From Zopfochytrium polystomum (taxonomy: Eukaryota; Chytridiomycota; Chytridiomycetes; Chytridiales; Chytridiaceae), in contig JAIVFJ010000097.1 in assembly GCA_025765615.1 (NCBI GenBank), positions 124,001-188,000 of the forward strand: a stretch of 64,000 nucleotides of DNA, read 5' to 3'. The notes under the pieces were generated by a model. That model made no database searches. It had not been told where the DNA came from and saw only the letters and a program-made list of their open reading frames with translations. The first letter of the stretch is position 1; the number at the start of each line of letters is the position of its first letter. Positions 10,277 to 20,776 of this stretch are shown piece after piece. The translations under genes were made by a program, and so were the position numbers.

Positions 10277-13200
10277 ATGGGAGGGGAGCCTTCAACATCG
10301 TCCTTCTCGTCGCCCGCACAGGCACCGTCACCAGCGCCTGGTACGCCTACGCCGTCCGACACTGCTGCCGCTGCTGCTGCTGGCTTTGGTGCGGAAGCCG
10401 ACGACCGTGGCAACGGCCGCCATCCCGGCGACGGCAGCAGCGCCAACGAAACCGACGGCGCCAACAAAACCCACCGCCACTACGAAGAAGACGCCGCGGC
10501 TGCTTCCGCCGCGGCGTCGCTGTTCACTTCTGCGAACTTCATCATGGCTCCAAGTTCTTCTGCATCTGCGGCTTTGGTCGGCGGCGACGGGGAGCACAAG
10601 GAAAAGGACAAGCGCGAAAAAAGTTCGCCACCACCGAAGTCGTCTCAACTGCCATCGGCCGCAACCCCACCTGGGGCAACAGCAACACCAACACCAGCTG
10701 CAACAGACTCGTTTTCGCCCCTGTTGCGCGCGAAAGGCACCGCCTCCCCATCGTTCTCTCCCTCTACTGGCGGCACATCCACGCAGAAGGAGCCCGACGT
10801 CGCTGGCGGTGCGGCACGCGGTGGAATCGCCGATCAAAGCCGCGGCGGCAACGATGACGACGACTTGATCGAAATGGATGAGCTATCTGACGAGGCGGCC
10901 GCATTGTGGGCAGCCGTCGATGAAGGCCGCCTTGTGACGTCGACAAAGACAGTCACGCCGACCACGACGACGACGACGGCAACGACGTCGCTCGACAAGC
11001 GAGCCGACCCTGCTGGCGCTGCTCCCAACGCAAGTCGCGGACGCAGCGACGATGGGGGCGACGCTGACGGGTGCGATGCGAGCCGTTGTAGCAAGAGCCG
11101 GCGCGTTGACGTGAGTCTGCGTGCAGAGCGTGGGAGTAAATGAGCGATGACTGACCGCCCGATTTCCAACCGTGTCCCCGCACGGACTTGTCCGCACCAC
11201 CATGCACAATCCCTGTCCGAAAATGGTCTGCCCGAACGGCTGCCAGAAGCCTATCCTCCCCCAGACCCCCATCTCACACCCACTTCGCAACCCCACGTAC
11301 TTTCCCGCAACACCAGCAGCCTCTCCGTCCGTCACACGATCCACTATCCTTCCCGCCGCGCTCGCCCTCAACTCTGGTCCTGTGGCTGCCGCCAACAACC
11401 GGACCCCCTCGCGCACTCCAACGCCGCAGCACCGCCCGCGACCCGCTTTCAGCGCCGCTGCCGCTGCAACTCCATCTGACCACTCCGCTCGATGGGATGG
11501 AGTGTTCCGTGTCTTTCCCGACCCCGGCGTGACCGCTGTTAAATCTGCTGAGCACCGCATGCAGATGGAGGTGAGTGAAGCCAAGCTTGGTTTGTCGAGG
11601 AGATACGACGAACTTGTCATGCCGACGAAGAAGTGGGTGACCGTATCGAAGGTGACGGAGGCAAAAGTACGTTTCTAGGCTGACCGCCTCTCCATCTGCT
11701 CCGTTTTTTTTTCTTCCGGTACTTAGCCCCTTCGCCCTGCCTTTCCTCGTTCACCAACACCTGACTTTTTCCAAAATAGTGGTGCGAGCACCAAGTGTAC
11801 TACTATGCCACTCGCCATATGAAAAAGACAGTGAATCCCAGGATGGAAGCCGGTCGCGCCGTCATGGCTGCGCTGACGCAGATGGCGCCAGACCGGATGG
11901 CCACTGTGAAACCCGATTATTCAAGCGACGCGGGGCTGTGGGGCGCGATTTTTGTTAATTTTATGATCAAAATGGAAACGCTTCGAAAGGATGGTACGTG
12001 AAGACCACTTGTCTCGAGAGTCGCTCTTCCCTCGTATCCGATTGACCCTAACCCTTTGGTTGTCTCAACTTAAAATTGTGCACATATTGCAAAAAAAAAA
12101 GGACTCGCGCGCAGCGTTCCCATCTTTGGGTGGTTTCCGACAACGCCAGCGCCAACCACACGCGGCGCCGACACCAAAATTGTGAACGACCACGACGATG
12201 ACGACGGTGTCATCATCCACGGCACTATCGATGAGGTTCGCGTAGACTTTGCCACCAGCTGTGCCGTCCCCGTCGACATTCGCGCGACTGCCGACCCACA
12301 CCCTGCCGCCGCCACCACCAACACCGCCGAAACTAGCCCCGGCATCGAGCTCCAGGCCCGTATCTGGCACCGCTTGCTTCGAGACATGGCCGTCGGGTGC
12401 ACCAACCCCGCCGACGCCGCGACGCAGCAACTCCACACCAGCCCCACGCCCTTGCCCTTTGAGGCCGCTTTTGCGCGTCGCCTCTCAAATTGCGGCGTCG
12501 CCCTCGACCGCCCCATTACCGGCGAAGCCGCCGCCGTTGGTGCCACTTGGTTGTACTCCCAGCACCTCCTACCGCAGCCGCTGTCTTCCACGCAAAGCCC
12601 CAATGGGGCCCCCACGCCCGTCCCGCTGCCCATCACGCTGCGCACCCTGCTCTCCGCCGCCACCCTCGCCGCCGCCGCCACCATCGCACTGCCACGGCCC
12701 CCACCTCTGCCCTCTGCATCAGCAGCCTCCGCACGACCAACGCCACCGCCACGCTCGCACGCCTTCACGCTTGCCCCATACGCCATCATCGCCACACAGC
12801 GCGTCGCCATTCCTGTCCGTGCCCCGTTGCGCTTCCTCCCGCTGGCCCCAATCCTCGTGCCGTGCCCCGACGTACCCTCCCGTACCGCGTCCCCCACGCC
12901 CACCACCGACAATGCGGACGGGATCGCCGCCGCGACCGCCGACGAATGGGTCACCGACGCCGTCCGTCGCGCCGCACTGCTGTGGAACGACGCTCTCCGC
13001 CCCGCACCGCCGCCACTGCCACCCGGCAGCCAAGTGCCACCGCCGTCCGGCAGCCAAGTGCCGCCCAAAGACAGCAGCACTGGCGCCGGGCCTGGCCCCA
13101 GCAGCAGAAGGGCCGCGCTGCGTGGCGTAGTGCCCAACGAGGTCCCCTGGAAGTGCGAGAGCGGCGGATGCGAGGTGAGGGACGGGTGCACCTTTTATTG

Positions 13201-13336
13201 GGGCATGCGGAGCGCTGCCGCCGACAATGGGGGGGCCACCGCCGCGGGGTCGACGCTGCCGATGGGGTCGGCGGGTAGGGATACCGGGAAGGAGAAAGCG
13301 GTCGAGAAGTGGGCTGCGACGAAGATTGAGTGGTGA
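10277..13336 (+). CDS. Hypothetical protein, 4 exons, disordered N-terminus
   Basis: Four exons join in frame: 10277-11110, 11247-11666, 11780-11993, 12102-13336 (phases 0, 0, 1), giving about 900 residues. The first in-frame ATG is at 10277. Exon 1 is Ala/Ser/Thr/Pro-rich with an acidic patch (DDDDLIEMDELSDEAA). The junction of exons 2 and 3 encodes a more ordered stretch around WCEHQVYYYATRHMKK that runs into VPIFGWFPTTPAP at the start of exon 4. Later parts hold a conserved-looking piece (LQARIWHRLLRDMAVGC), Pro/Ala-rich linkers and a C-terminal Cys cluster (WKCESGGCEVRDGC). No domain is recognised. The stop TGA overlaps a good donor (GTGAGT at 13333), so a further exon beginning after the TTTCAG near 13472 is possible. 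It may be nuclear, but nothing shows this directly. Confidence 0.65.
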
Positions 13337-13416
13337 GTCGGCTTTTGTCGAAATGTGGACGAGAAAATCGTTTGTTGTAGTTATTGATCTGGCGCCGACT
13401 CTCTGCTTCTTTCTTC

Positions 13417-13457
<41 letters not shown>

Positions 13458-13909
13458 CTCACTCACTTTCAGGCTATGTTTTCAATCCTCTCTCTTCTTT
13501 CCCATCATCTTGACCTTTCGACTCAACATCGGCCCAGTCTTTGTCACTTTTCTTTTATCTCCTCTCGCCTCGTTCATCCTACACCTCTCGGATTGCCAAG
13601 TTCCTTTCAAACAGTCTGTCACTCACTCACTCACTCACTCTCTCACTCTCTCACTCCCTCTCACTCTCTTTCTCTCTCTCTCTCACTCTCTCACTCTCTC
13701 GCTCTCTCACTCTCTCTCTCTCACTCACTCACTCACTCACTCACTCACTCACTCACTCACTCTCTCTCTCTCTCTCTCTCTCTTGTTCTCGTTCTCTTTC
13801 TCTTTCTTTTGCCTATCTCCGCTCTCCTCGCCCCTTACTTCTCCCGACCTTCCGCACCGCCTCCTCTGAAATTGGCCCAGTGGTCGCACAGTGCAATGTT
13901 TTCTTTTCT

Positions 13910-13949
<40 letters not shown>

Positions 13950-14159
13950 CGTTTGAACGTCCATTTCTCTCTCGCCTCCGAGCGTTTGCTGCCAGCGGTG
14001 GTGGAGCATCGCCAGTAAACCCCGATCCTTACCTGCAAGCCAATCCCCATAGCTCACTGGCCGGCATATTTAGTATGCTCTTTTGGTTGCATAATCAGCT
14101 GTTTGCGGAGTGCGTGCAGCGGTGGTTGACCGCATTCTCAATAGCCCAATAGCTGGTTC
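13337..14159. repeat. (TC)n, (TCAC)n and 38-bp poly-T tract
   Basis: Low-complexity DNA with (TC)n at 13421-13455, mixed TCTC/TCAC repeats at 13618-13795, and an uninterrupted T run from 13912 to 13949. No gene is supported; Ser/Leu/Thr-rich frames are repeat translations. Confidence 0.9.
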
Positions 14160-14750
14160 CCTCGAGCTGACAACTACCTGCCGGACCGAGTCTTGAACTA
14201 TGGCACTCTCAACAGGCTCAGGCGCCCGAACGAGAACATTAGCCACCACCCTCCAAACAGGAGGCGCCGAAGCGACGGAGACAGTCCCTCGAGCATTCAT
14301 GGCGATTGCCTCACGCACAACCATCAACGGCTCAGCTGACTGTTCTGCGCTCCAGGCCCATTTCTTCGTCGACGGCAGATTCGCGAGGAACGCGTGGATG
14401 GGTATAAACAACGTCAAAAACAAAGGAAATGCACTTGTAACGCGAAGGCTGCAGCAAAGGAAGCAGCTGGTGCTTCCACACCGCTCGGGCAAAATGATCT
14501 ATTGGAAACATCCGTGGGAAGAAATAATTGAACTACATTCTGGAAATAGTCCGACACTTGACCCAAAACTGGCAACCATACAGAAGAATTTTGACTGGAA
14601 AGTAATCCTCCTGTGCGTTTCTGCTTGCACGCCCCGGTGCCCGAGAGACCCAACCTGCCCGAGTTGACGCACTATCACCAATCCGCTGTTGCTGTCGGTG
14701 CAGGGCTCGTCCGTCTTGAGGGCCGTGATCGTAATTTCACCGTGGGCACT
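14160..14750. pseudogene. Scrambled duplicate of the 17.3-18.3 kb region
   Basis: Three adjoining blocks match DNA 3-4 kb downstream. 14165-14245 matches 17283-17370 in the same orientation (ACAACTACCTGCCGGACCG is shared), within the secreted-protein exon. 14258-14410 matches about 18120-18335 in inverted orientation (GTCGACGGCAGATTC is shared). 14460-14750 matches about 17385-17670 inverted, covering the last codons and 3' flank of the secreted-protein gene. The copies carry substitutions and indels that break the frame. The 155-codon open frame at 14200-14667 on the plus strand runs across these blocks and is therefore accidental. This is a rearranged, non-functional copy. Confidence 0.8.
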
Positions 14751-14769
14751 CACCACCGTCTGGCATACC

Positions 14770-15000
14770 TCTGCGCTGTCGTGACGACATCTCCGCAAAT
14801 TATAACATTTTTACGATTGTTGCGAACTCAGAGGTTGCCTGGGCATGCGTAGGAGAAGCGAGCGTGCATGGGGGATGACTGAGTGTGGGACGGTGTGATT
14901 GTCGTGATGCGCGGTTAACCAAACTCCGTTTTGTTCCAACAATCGTCTCGACGCCGCTGGAGCCACGTTGCTTCAAAGGCGGTTGACAGCTGCTGTGCTG
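14770..15000 (+). repeat. Diverged duplicate of the block at about 18370-18570
   Basis: Same-orientation similarity to 18370-18570, including GAAGCGAGCG, GATGCGCGGTTA and CCACGTTGCTTCAA. In both places an ankyrin-like coding remnant lies just to the right, on the minus strand here and on the plus strand at 18.6 kb. The block has no convincing frame and may be a duplicated upstream region. Confidence 0.7.
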
Positions 15001-15026
15001 CATAAATATCTTGCTTCATTCTCCTT

Positions 15027-15275
15027 CTACGTTTCAGACGTTCTGTTTTCTTTCCAGGTTTGCAAGAACTCAATAACACTGGCACCATCTGCCTCCTCTC
15101 GTGCAACATCCATTGGCGTCCGATAGTCTGCGCGCCTTGCGTCAATATCCGCCCCCGCCTCCAGCAGCAGTCGAACAGTGTCAACGCATTCCCCACGGCA
15201 TGAACGCCACCACTCCAGCTTTACAAAAAGCTGTGCAAGTAATGAGCGAAAATACTTCGCAACAGTGCTAATCAC
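15027..15275 (-). pseudogene. Ankyrin-repeat fragment
   Basis: An 82-codon frame on the minus strand containing VRLLLEAGADIDARRADY and RTPMDVAREEADGASVIEFL, a standard ankyrin repeat core plus the start of the next helix pair. The length (about one and a half repeats) and unclear start make it a remnant or a terminal exon, not a full gene. Two further ankyrin remnants lie at 18.6 and 19.5 kb, so this belongs to a local decayed family. Confidence 0.65.
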
Positions 15276-15817
15276 AGTATCTTAACATATTTTTCCATCT
15301 ATGGTCAACGCCCCTTTATTGAAGTTGTGCGTGTTCTGGTTGTGTTTTGTGTTGTTTGATTTTTTCATGTTTTGTTGAATCGGGGCGACGTTTCCCCCAC
15401 CACATAGAATGAAAGAACGAGCCAAACTCAAAAGTTGGCAGAGTGATTTGTTGAAGAGAGACCGGTCCAGACCTTTTCTTTCACTTTCACTCTCTCTCCT
15501 TTCCCTCTCGCTCCTGTGATCTTATCCTTCTTCCTCATTCTCTCAAGGCGCGCCAAATACTCCCGCAACACAGCGCCCCGCGTCCCTCCCATTCCTTCTC
15601 TTGTAATCCAAACTCTCATTTCGCCTCCTCCTTTACCTTGTAAGGAGAGGGACAAACGTTTTGCGTGTGGGCTGCGGTTTGGTTCTGGAAGATAAATGGC
15701 CTCGTTCTGACTGGAGAAAAAATGGAAAGCATGCGTTTTCAAAGATGGCTGCGATGCGCAGTGAAGGAGATATTTGAACGAGAGTAGAAAGTAAAACAGA
15801 AAAAGAGAACAAATTTC
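15276..15817. other. Intergenic, no gene seen
   Basis: 542 bp between the ankyrin fragment and tRNA-Glu. The minus-strand frame of 140 codons at 15428-15850 overlaps the tRNA and has no recognisable content. Confidence 0.6.
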
Positions 15818-15889
15818 CTCCCCGGCGGGGAATCGAACCCCGATCGCCACCGTGAGAGGGTGGAATCTTAACCATTAGACGACCGAGGA
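15818..15889 (-). tRNA. tRNA-Glu (anticodon CUC)
   Basis: A 72-nt cloverleaf on the minus strand. The acceptor stem pairs TCCTCGG with CCGGGGA (one G-U), the discriminator base is G, the D-arm contains GTCTAATGGTTAAGA, the anticodon arm is CCACC-CTCTCAC-GGTGG with CTC at 34-36, and the T-arm is CGGGG-TTCGATT-CCCCG. No intron; CCA is not encoded, as expected for a nuclear gene. Internal A and B boxes would drive RNA polymerase III. Confidence 0.96.
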
Positions 15890-16349
15890 CCTATTGAACA
15901 TTTTCGGACAACAATTAATTAAAATCGGCATAACGGAGGCCGGTGAAAACACGAGCGAAAACTCTTGACCGAATGTGCCCGGCAGGTTCCGTCCCAACGG
16001 TACCAAAAGAAAAAGGAAGTGGTCTGAGACATTGCTGGCAAGCCCTTCGCGGCACCGACACCCCTTACCAGTGAGGTCTTCTGCGACCACACTTGCCTCC
16101 AACTGCTCGGGCGCTCGAGTGCGGAGGCCGACGGAAAGTTGGGGAGCGACAGAAGGCAAGTGTTGCGACGAGGAGGGACGCGGCGCATGGTGGGTGTGTG
16201 GGAGTCTGTTGTCAGAGAAAAGACAGCGCAAGAAATGCTCCCCAAATATGGAAAACTTGCGTCGCGTGTTGGGTTCTGACAAAAAACAAAAGCCCTATGC
16301 CCATTTTTGGAGTGCGACTGACTCCATGGTGGATGCGCGCTGGATGACG

Positions 16350-16434
<85 letters not shown>

Positions 16435-16938
16435 AGTATGGTTCTGCAGAAGTGGTAATAAGGACACCTCGCCCCGCTGGCGTCATCATAGTTATGGGGG
16501 AATCGACTTCGTGCAACTACATGATAAAGAGGGGATAAACGGCAATTTTCCCGACTTTTTTGTGCTTCGTCAGCAGAACTTTTCACCAAGAGAATCTGCG
16601 AAAGTTTCTGCAGACACTGCCGGGAGCTCCCACGCAGGAGAACAGGCGAAAGTGACGTAACACAATTGAAACATACAGCCAGGTGATCTCCTTGCCGAGA
16701 CCTGCCGGATTCTCTGTCTGGTAGAAATCACCAAACACCAAACAACGCGGCCTTGCAATGGAAAGAAGCAAAATTTGCATTCATCGCCAAACACCAATCG
16801 AGCACAACGCACAAACGTCAATCGCTGCAGTGTCTTTCCCTCCTGCCCTGTCTTGCCCCTCAGGATGTCATAAATTGCGATTCACCTCCGCTTTGGATTT
16901 TCGTCCACCAACTCCTTTCCCCTCCCGCTCAATTGACA
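15890..16938. other. Intergenic with (TC)n tract
   Basis: About 1 kb with no supported gene. It holds an imperfect (TC)n run at about 16351-16433 and the presumed promoter of the secreted-protein gene. Arg-Glu repeat frames on the minus strand are translations of that run. Confidence 0.65.
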
Positions 16939-17478
16939 ATGATGCGTCTCATTCACATCGCCGCCTTTCTCCTCGTCCTCGTCGTCGCCGGCGAGCTCGC
17001 TGTCGCCAAGAACTGCGTCTGGACGAATGTTGGCATTACAAAAGATATATTCGTTTGGGACGACAGCGTTTCTGTCTGGCAAGCATCGAACTACTGGAAC
17101 TGGCACTACGACCACCTCGACTGCTTCAAGAACACCTGGCAGATGGGCAACGGCGGGATGAAAGTCGGCATCAACGACGGCACTCGCTCGATCGGCTTCT
17201 ACTACTTCTCGACGTTTCAGGGAACCAGCCCTGACACCTGCTTCACCAACTCTTGCCAGTTTGTCGACACCGGAGGCAGGTCCCTCACTGACAACTACCT
17301 GCCGGACCGCGGATGGCGCGTCTTGAATTACTGCACTCTCAACAGGCTCAGCTGTCTTAACGAGAACACAGTCCTCAAGACGGGCGAGCCCTGCACCTGC
17401 AGCAATGGGCAGCTGATTGGTGATAAGTGCATCAACTCGGGCTGGTTTGGTCTCTCGGGTACCGGGCCGTGCAAGTAG
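16939..17478 (+). CDS. Small Cys-rich secreted protein, unknown family
   Basis: 179 residues, one exon. I chose ATG 16939 because it opens a classic signal peptide (MMRLIHIAAFLLVLVVAGEL, then AVAK), with cleavage expected after Ala near residue 22. The upstream in-frame ATG at 16753 would bury this signal. The mature part has ten Cys (an even number, so five disulfides are possible) and many aromatic residues: WDDSVSVWQASNYWNWHYD, then GDKC and a final GTGPCK. It resembles no family I can name. Size, secretion signal and Cys content match secreted effector-like or extracellular lectin-like proteins, but that is only analogy. Pieces of the gene occur scrambled at 14.1-14.75 kb, so the locus has been duplicated and broken. 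The mature segment ends on Cys-Lys immediately before the stop. Confidence 0.8.
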   Translation: MMRLIHIAAFLLVLVVAGELAVAKNCVWTNVGITKDIFVWDDSVSVWQASNYWNWHYDHLDCFKNTWQMGNGGMKVGINDGTRSIGFYYFSTFQGTSPDTCFTNSCQFVDTGGRSLTDNYLPDRGWRVLNYCTLNRLSCLNENTVLKTGEPCTCSNGQLIGDKCINSGWFGLSGTGPCK

Positions 17479-17837
17479 CAACGCACATGAGGATTACTTT
17501 CCACTCTATTTTTCCCGTTTTCTCATTTTCAGCTTCTTTTGCGTGGTTCACAGTTTGGGTCGGGTGCTGGACTATTCCTTCGTGTAGTTCAATGGTTTCT
17601 TTCCACGCATGTTTCCAATAGATTATTGTGCGCGAGTCGTATGGAAGCGCCAGCTGCTTCCTTTGTTGTAGTCCACGCCGTTTTTTTTTCTTTTTTTTCT
17701 GGGTTTCCGAGCGGCCCAGAGAAAACTCGATCTTCGCCGTCTGATCGCCACACGTCGCGACGCCCGCCTGCCCGGTTGCCGCCACAACAGCCAATACCCG
17801 CGTCGACCTTGCAAATTTGAAGATTTAACCATGTTTA

Positions 17838-18038
17838 CAGCAATACCCTTGAAACTTTGGGGAACTGACTTAATTTCAAGTTGCTTATGAGTTTGTTTCA
17901 AGTCGAAATCAAGTCCGTTGCAAAGGGCCAGAGACTGACCTGTTTATCCGGCCACTTGTCCATCATCTTCCTCCTTGATTCTGACTTTAAATCAAGTTGA
18001 AATCAAGTCGGTTTCCCAAAGTTCTAGGGATATTGCTG
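17838..18038. mobile_element. MITE with about 46-bp terminal inverted repeats, TA flanks
   Basis: A 201-bp element starting CAGCAATACCCTTGAA and ending with the inverse of CAGCAATATCCCTAGAAC, with imperfect inverted ends for about 46 bp. It is flanked by TA on both sides (17836-17837 and 18039-18040). It has no coding capacity. The terminal bases and TA target match the Tc1/mariner pattern, and the tip resembles that of the complete element at 50260-53020 (both begin CAGCAAT, then CCCTT and AA), so it is probably a non-autonomous relative. Confidence 0.82.
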
Positions 18039-18099
18039 TAATCATTGGACAAAGGCTGGGCAAAGGCACATTGCAGGGTTCCACTAGTCGTGCCGTTCC

Positions 18100-18570
18100 C
18101 GCATCGAGTTCGCCCAGTCGTCCCCAATCAGTCACTCCGCGACAATGATGTGATCCAGGGACCCATCGTCATCTTCCTCGGGAATCTGCCGTCGACGAGA
18201 AAACGGGCGTGAAGCGCTTACCATAGTCAGCTGGGCCGTTGAGGATGTGCGTGGAGTACTAGAGGCCATCAGCATATGATTATGCTCGGGGGGCAGTCTA
18301 CGCTGCTTCGGCACCTCCAGTTTGGAGTGTGGTGGGGTGATGATCGTTATCTTCACCATTATCAGCTGTGTTGACGACGACATTCAATATTATAACGACT
18401 AAAGCGAGCTCAAAAGTTGCCTGAACATGAGAAGGGGAAGCGAGCGAGCATGTGATGACGGAGTGCGGGACTGAGCGGTTGTCGAGATGCGCGGTTAGCG
18501 AAACTGCTTCTGCTCCATGGATCGTCACGACGCTGCTGCCATTGCCACGTTGCTTCAACGACGATTGATA
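18100..18570. other. Duplicated non-coding block upstream of ankyrin remnant
   Basis: The part at 18120-18335 recurs inverted at 14258-14410 and the part at 18370-18570 recurs direct at 14770-15000. Minus-strand frames (83 and 86 codons) are open but not shared between copies once indels are considered. The block may include a promoter for the rightward ankyrin remnant. Confidence 0.5.
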
Positions 18571-18642
18571 TTGGCTGGAGATTTGTTACTGGCTGTTTGA
18601 GTATGCTAAGAGTTCTCGTCAGCTGGGTGCTAGCTGATTGTT

Positions 18643-19247
18643 ATGGTGCGCTGTGCGCGGGAGTCGGAACAGTCACACGAACGCTACGGAACTAACAGCC
18701 ATAGCGATTACAACGCTTACTCATTGTTGGAATCAGCGGCGCGTGCTGGAAACGCGGCGCTCGTCGAGCTGTTGCTGAATGGAGAGAGTCAGCTGCCCCA
18801 TCCCCAAAAATCTGTCAGTTCGGAGGAAACGGGACACAGTTCTGGCACTGCTTGCCCTGCTCTCCTCGACACCGCAAAGTATGGCCACGTAGATGTGATG
18901 AGAGTACTGTTGGACTACGAAGTGGAACAGGGAAAACGGGATTCCATTTTGCATGCAGCGAGGGCCAGCTTGAGGCCGTTCGCGTTTTGCTGGAGGCCGG
19001 TGCAGACATCAGGGCAACTTGTGAGACTGGCCTTGACGCGTTGCTATATGCTCGTATAAATGGACATCAATTGGTAGAGGAGCTCTTGCTCGGCTTGGGG
19101 GCAAGAGGGAGATGTCTACTAGTGGCGAAACTAAACTTTTCATCTTCACGCATTTCAGCCCTAAGAATCCTTAAAATACAGCTTCCTCCTCTTCTCTCTC
19201 ACTTTTCTAATCCCAGACACTGCTTTCACATTTACGTATATTTTTAG
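18643..19247 (+). pseudogene. Ankyrin-repeat gene with one frameshift
   Basis: Starts at ATG 18643 and encodes ankyrin-type units: LLESAARAGNAALVELLLNG, then a unit with LLDTAKYGHVDVMRVLLDY, then, after a shift of frame near 18935-18950 in the run GGGAAAACGGG, a unit with FACSEGQLEAVRVLLEAG and ALLYARINGHQLVEELLLG. The frames run together only if one base is gained or lost there. Downstream coding quality falls off after about 19115. Ankyrin repeats are protein-binding scaffolds; no other domain is visible. It is either a recent pseudogene or carries a sequencing indel. Confidence 0.7.
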
Positions 19248-19480
19248 ATTAAACGCCTCCTTCTGCCTTTGAATGTCTATTTTTTTCATTTCCTTTTCTC
19301 CCCTAAAAAGGAAAGTTGACTACCTAGCTGCTGTTCTCTTCTCGAATTAGACTGACTCTGTTCAGTGAAAGTACCTTTTTCATCGTCGTGTTTCGTTACT
19401 CGGATATAAGCAGACTAACTCTGTTGCGTGAAGCTCTCAGTCTGTGCAGACTCTAAAAAGCAATATTCAAAAGTCGTATC

Positions 19481-20043
19481 GTGACGTTCAACCTACTCAA
19501 TCCAAGGCACTTTGATCCAACTCTTCCTCTGTCTTGCGTGATGCAAAGGTCAGCTGCTCAGATTTGCGTGCCTATTTTGATGCCGCAGTGCGGTCCAAAT
19601 CGCGAAATAGTTCAGCTTTTGTTTCAGCACTATATCATGATTAAACGCCGCGGAAAACATTCTGCCTTCCAATTCCAAAGTGTAATCAAGGCGGCGCTTA
19701 TTTATGCTGCAAATAATGGAGACCTGGACATCACACGCTGGCTTTACAACTATTTGGATGTTGAAGCAAAAGAAGCCGTTGAAATTATCGAATTTTTGTT
19801 GAGTCGAGAGAGTCTGCACAGCTTATGTTGCGGCACTGACGTGATCATCGAGTTGGATGGCGACAACAGTTGCATCACGCTTGTCATTGGGGAAGGACGA
19901 ACTTTATTCGACTGCTAGTGGATGCTGGAGCGAATACTGCGGCAAGGTGCTCAAACAATCTCACGCCAATAGATTATGCAAGAAATAGAGGAGACAGTAT
20001 TGTGGAACTCGTGGAAAGCTTGTCCAGAGTGAGATTAGTGGGG
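19481..20043 (+). pseudogene. Ankyrin-like fragment with one frameshift
   Basis: The first frame includes IKAALIYAANNGDLDITRWL, an ankyrin-type helix pair, and runs to a TAG at 19916. A second frame from about 19895 reads IRLLVDAGANTAARCS and LTPIDYARNRGDSIVELVES, a good ankyrin repeat ending at the TGA at 20041. The two join only with a frameshift near 19890. It is A/T-richer than the surrounding genes. It may be the 3' part of the remnant at 18643, separated by decayed sequence. Confidence 0.6.
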
Positions 20044-20776
20044 TGAGTGACCGGGAGGGTAACGAATAAACTTAAGCAAGAGAGAACGTTTAACCGCCTA
20101 GTGTGAGGGATTAGAAGGTATGGGAGGACGTCGACTAGTAGCACCGTCGTTCAAAAACTCCAGACATTTTCGGTTACGCTTGGCCCGCACTGAAAAAGAA
20201 CCCTAACAGCTACTCCACTCCGGAACCAAGGAAGCGGAACACGCGCTACCCCCCACAACGGTAGCTTTGAGATAAAGCGAGTACGACCGATGTTGCTGAA
20301 CTGTTTGATCGCGTTGAAGCTTTGATTGGCAGGTGACTTAAATTGATTCAGGAGATGCTTCTTTTGGCCTCCCACTTGTTTGGTGAGGGACACAGTTTTT
20401 TTTGATACATACATTAAAATTCGCCACGAAATATGCCGTGTCCAGTAATTCTAATGTTCAATCCAGCACCCGGTTCCGCAAAGGCTGTCCGGCTTTGTTT
20501 CTGCCCCAGCCCTTCTCCAGCAGGGTTTGGATTGCAGTCGCAACAGTGAAAAAAGTAGAATATTGTCAAGCTGCTTCTCTCATGTATTGCAAAATGTTGG
20601 GGAGAGGGTCTTAAAACAAGAGCTCCTCCCTATAAGTATGAGCCAGCTGCAGCGAAGTAAAGAAAGACTCGCCAGTCTCTGACGGCGTTGGATTGACCAA
20701 AGAAATCCTTTCGCAACCCTTGGTCTTGCGTGTTGCAAGTACCTTTTTTTTTTTTTTTTTTTTTTTTTTTGATTGT
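20044..20776. other. Intergenic, no gene seen
   Basis: About 730 bp, more A/T-rich than the gene areas to the right, with a T tract at 20743-20770. It should include the 3' UTR of the minus-strand kinase gene. Confidence 0.6.

Noticed and set aside
9445..10857. Open frames of 420-470 codons full of Ser-Leu repeats
   Set aside because: They are translations of the (TC)n tract and of the wrong frames of the gene at 10277; three frames are equally open.
11172..11246. Cys-rich start NPCPKMVCPNGCQKP as a zinc motif
   Set aside because: It falls inside the predicted first intron of the gene at 10277; a clean phase-0 junction skips it.
13227..14152. Hydrophobic Ser/Leu-rich frames resembling membrane proteins
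   Set aside because: The hydrophobicity comes from TC, TCAC and poly-T repeats.
14200..14667. 155-codon plus-strand frame as a gene
   Set aside because: It crosses three duplicated blocks in different orientations, so the frame cannot be ancestral coding sequence.
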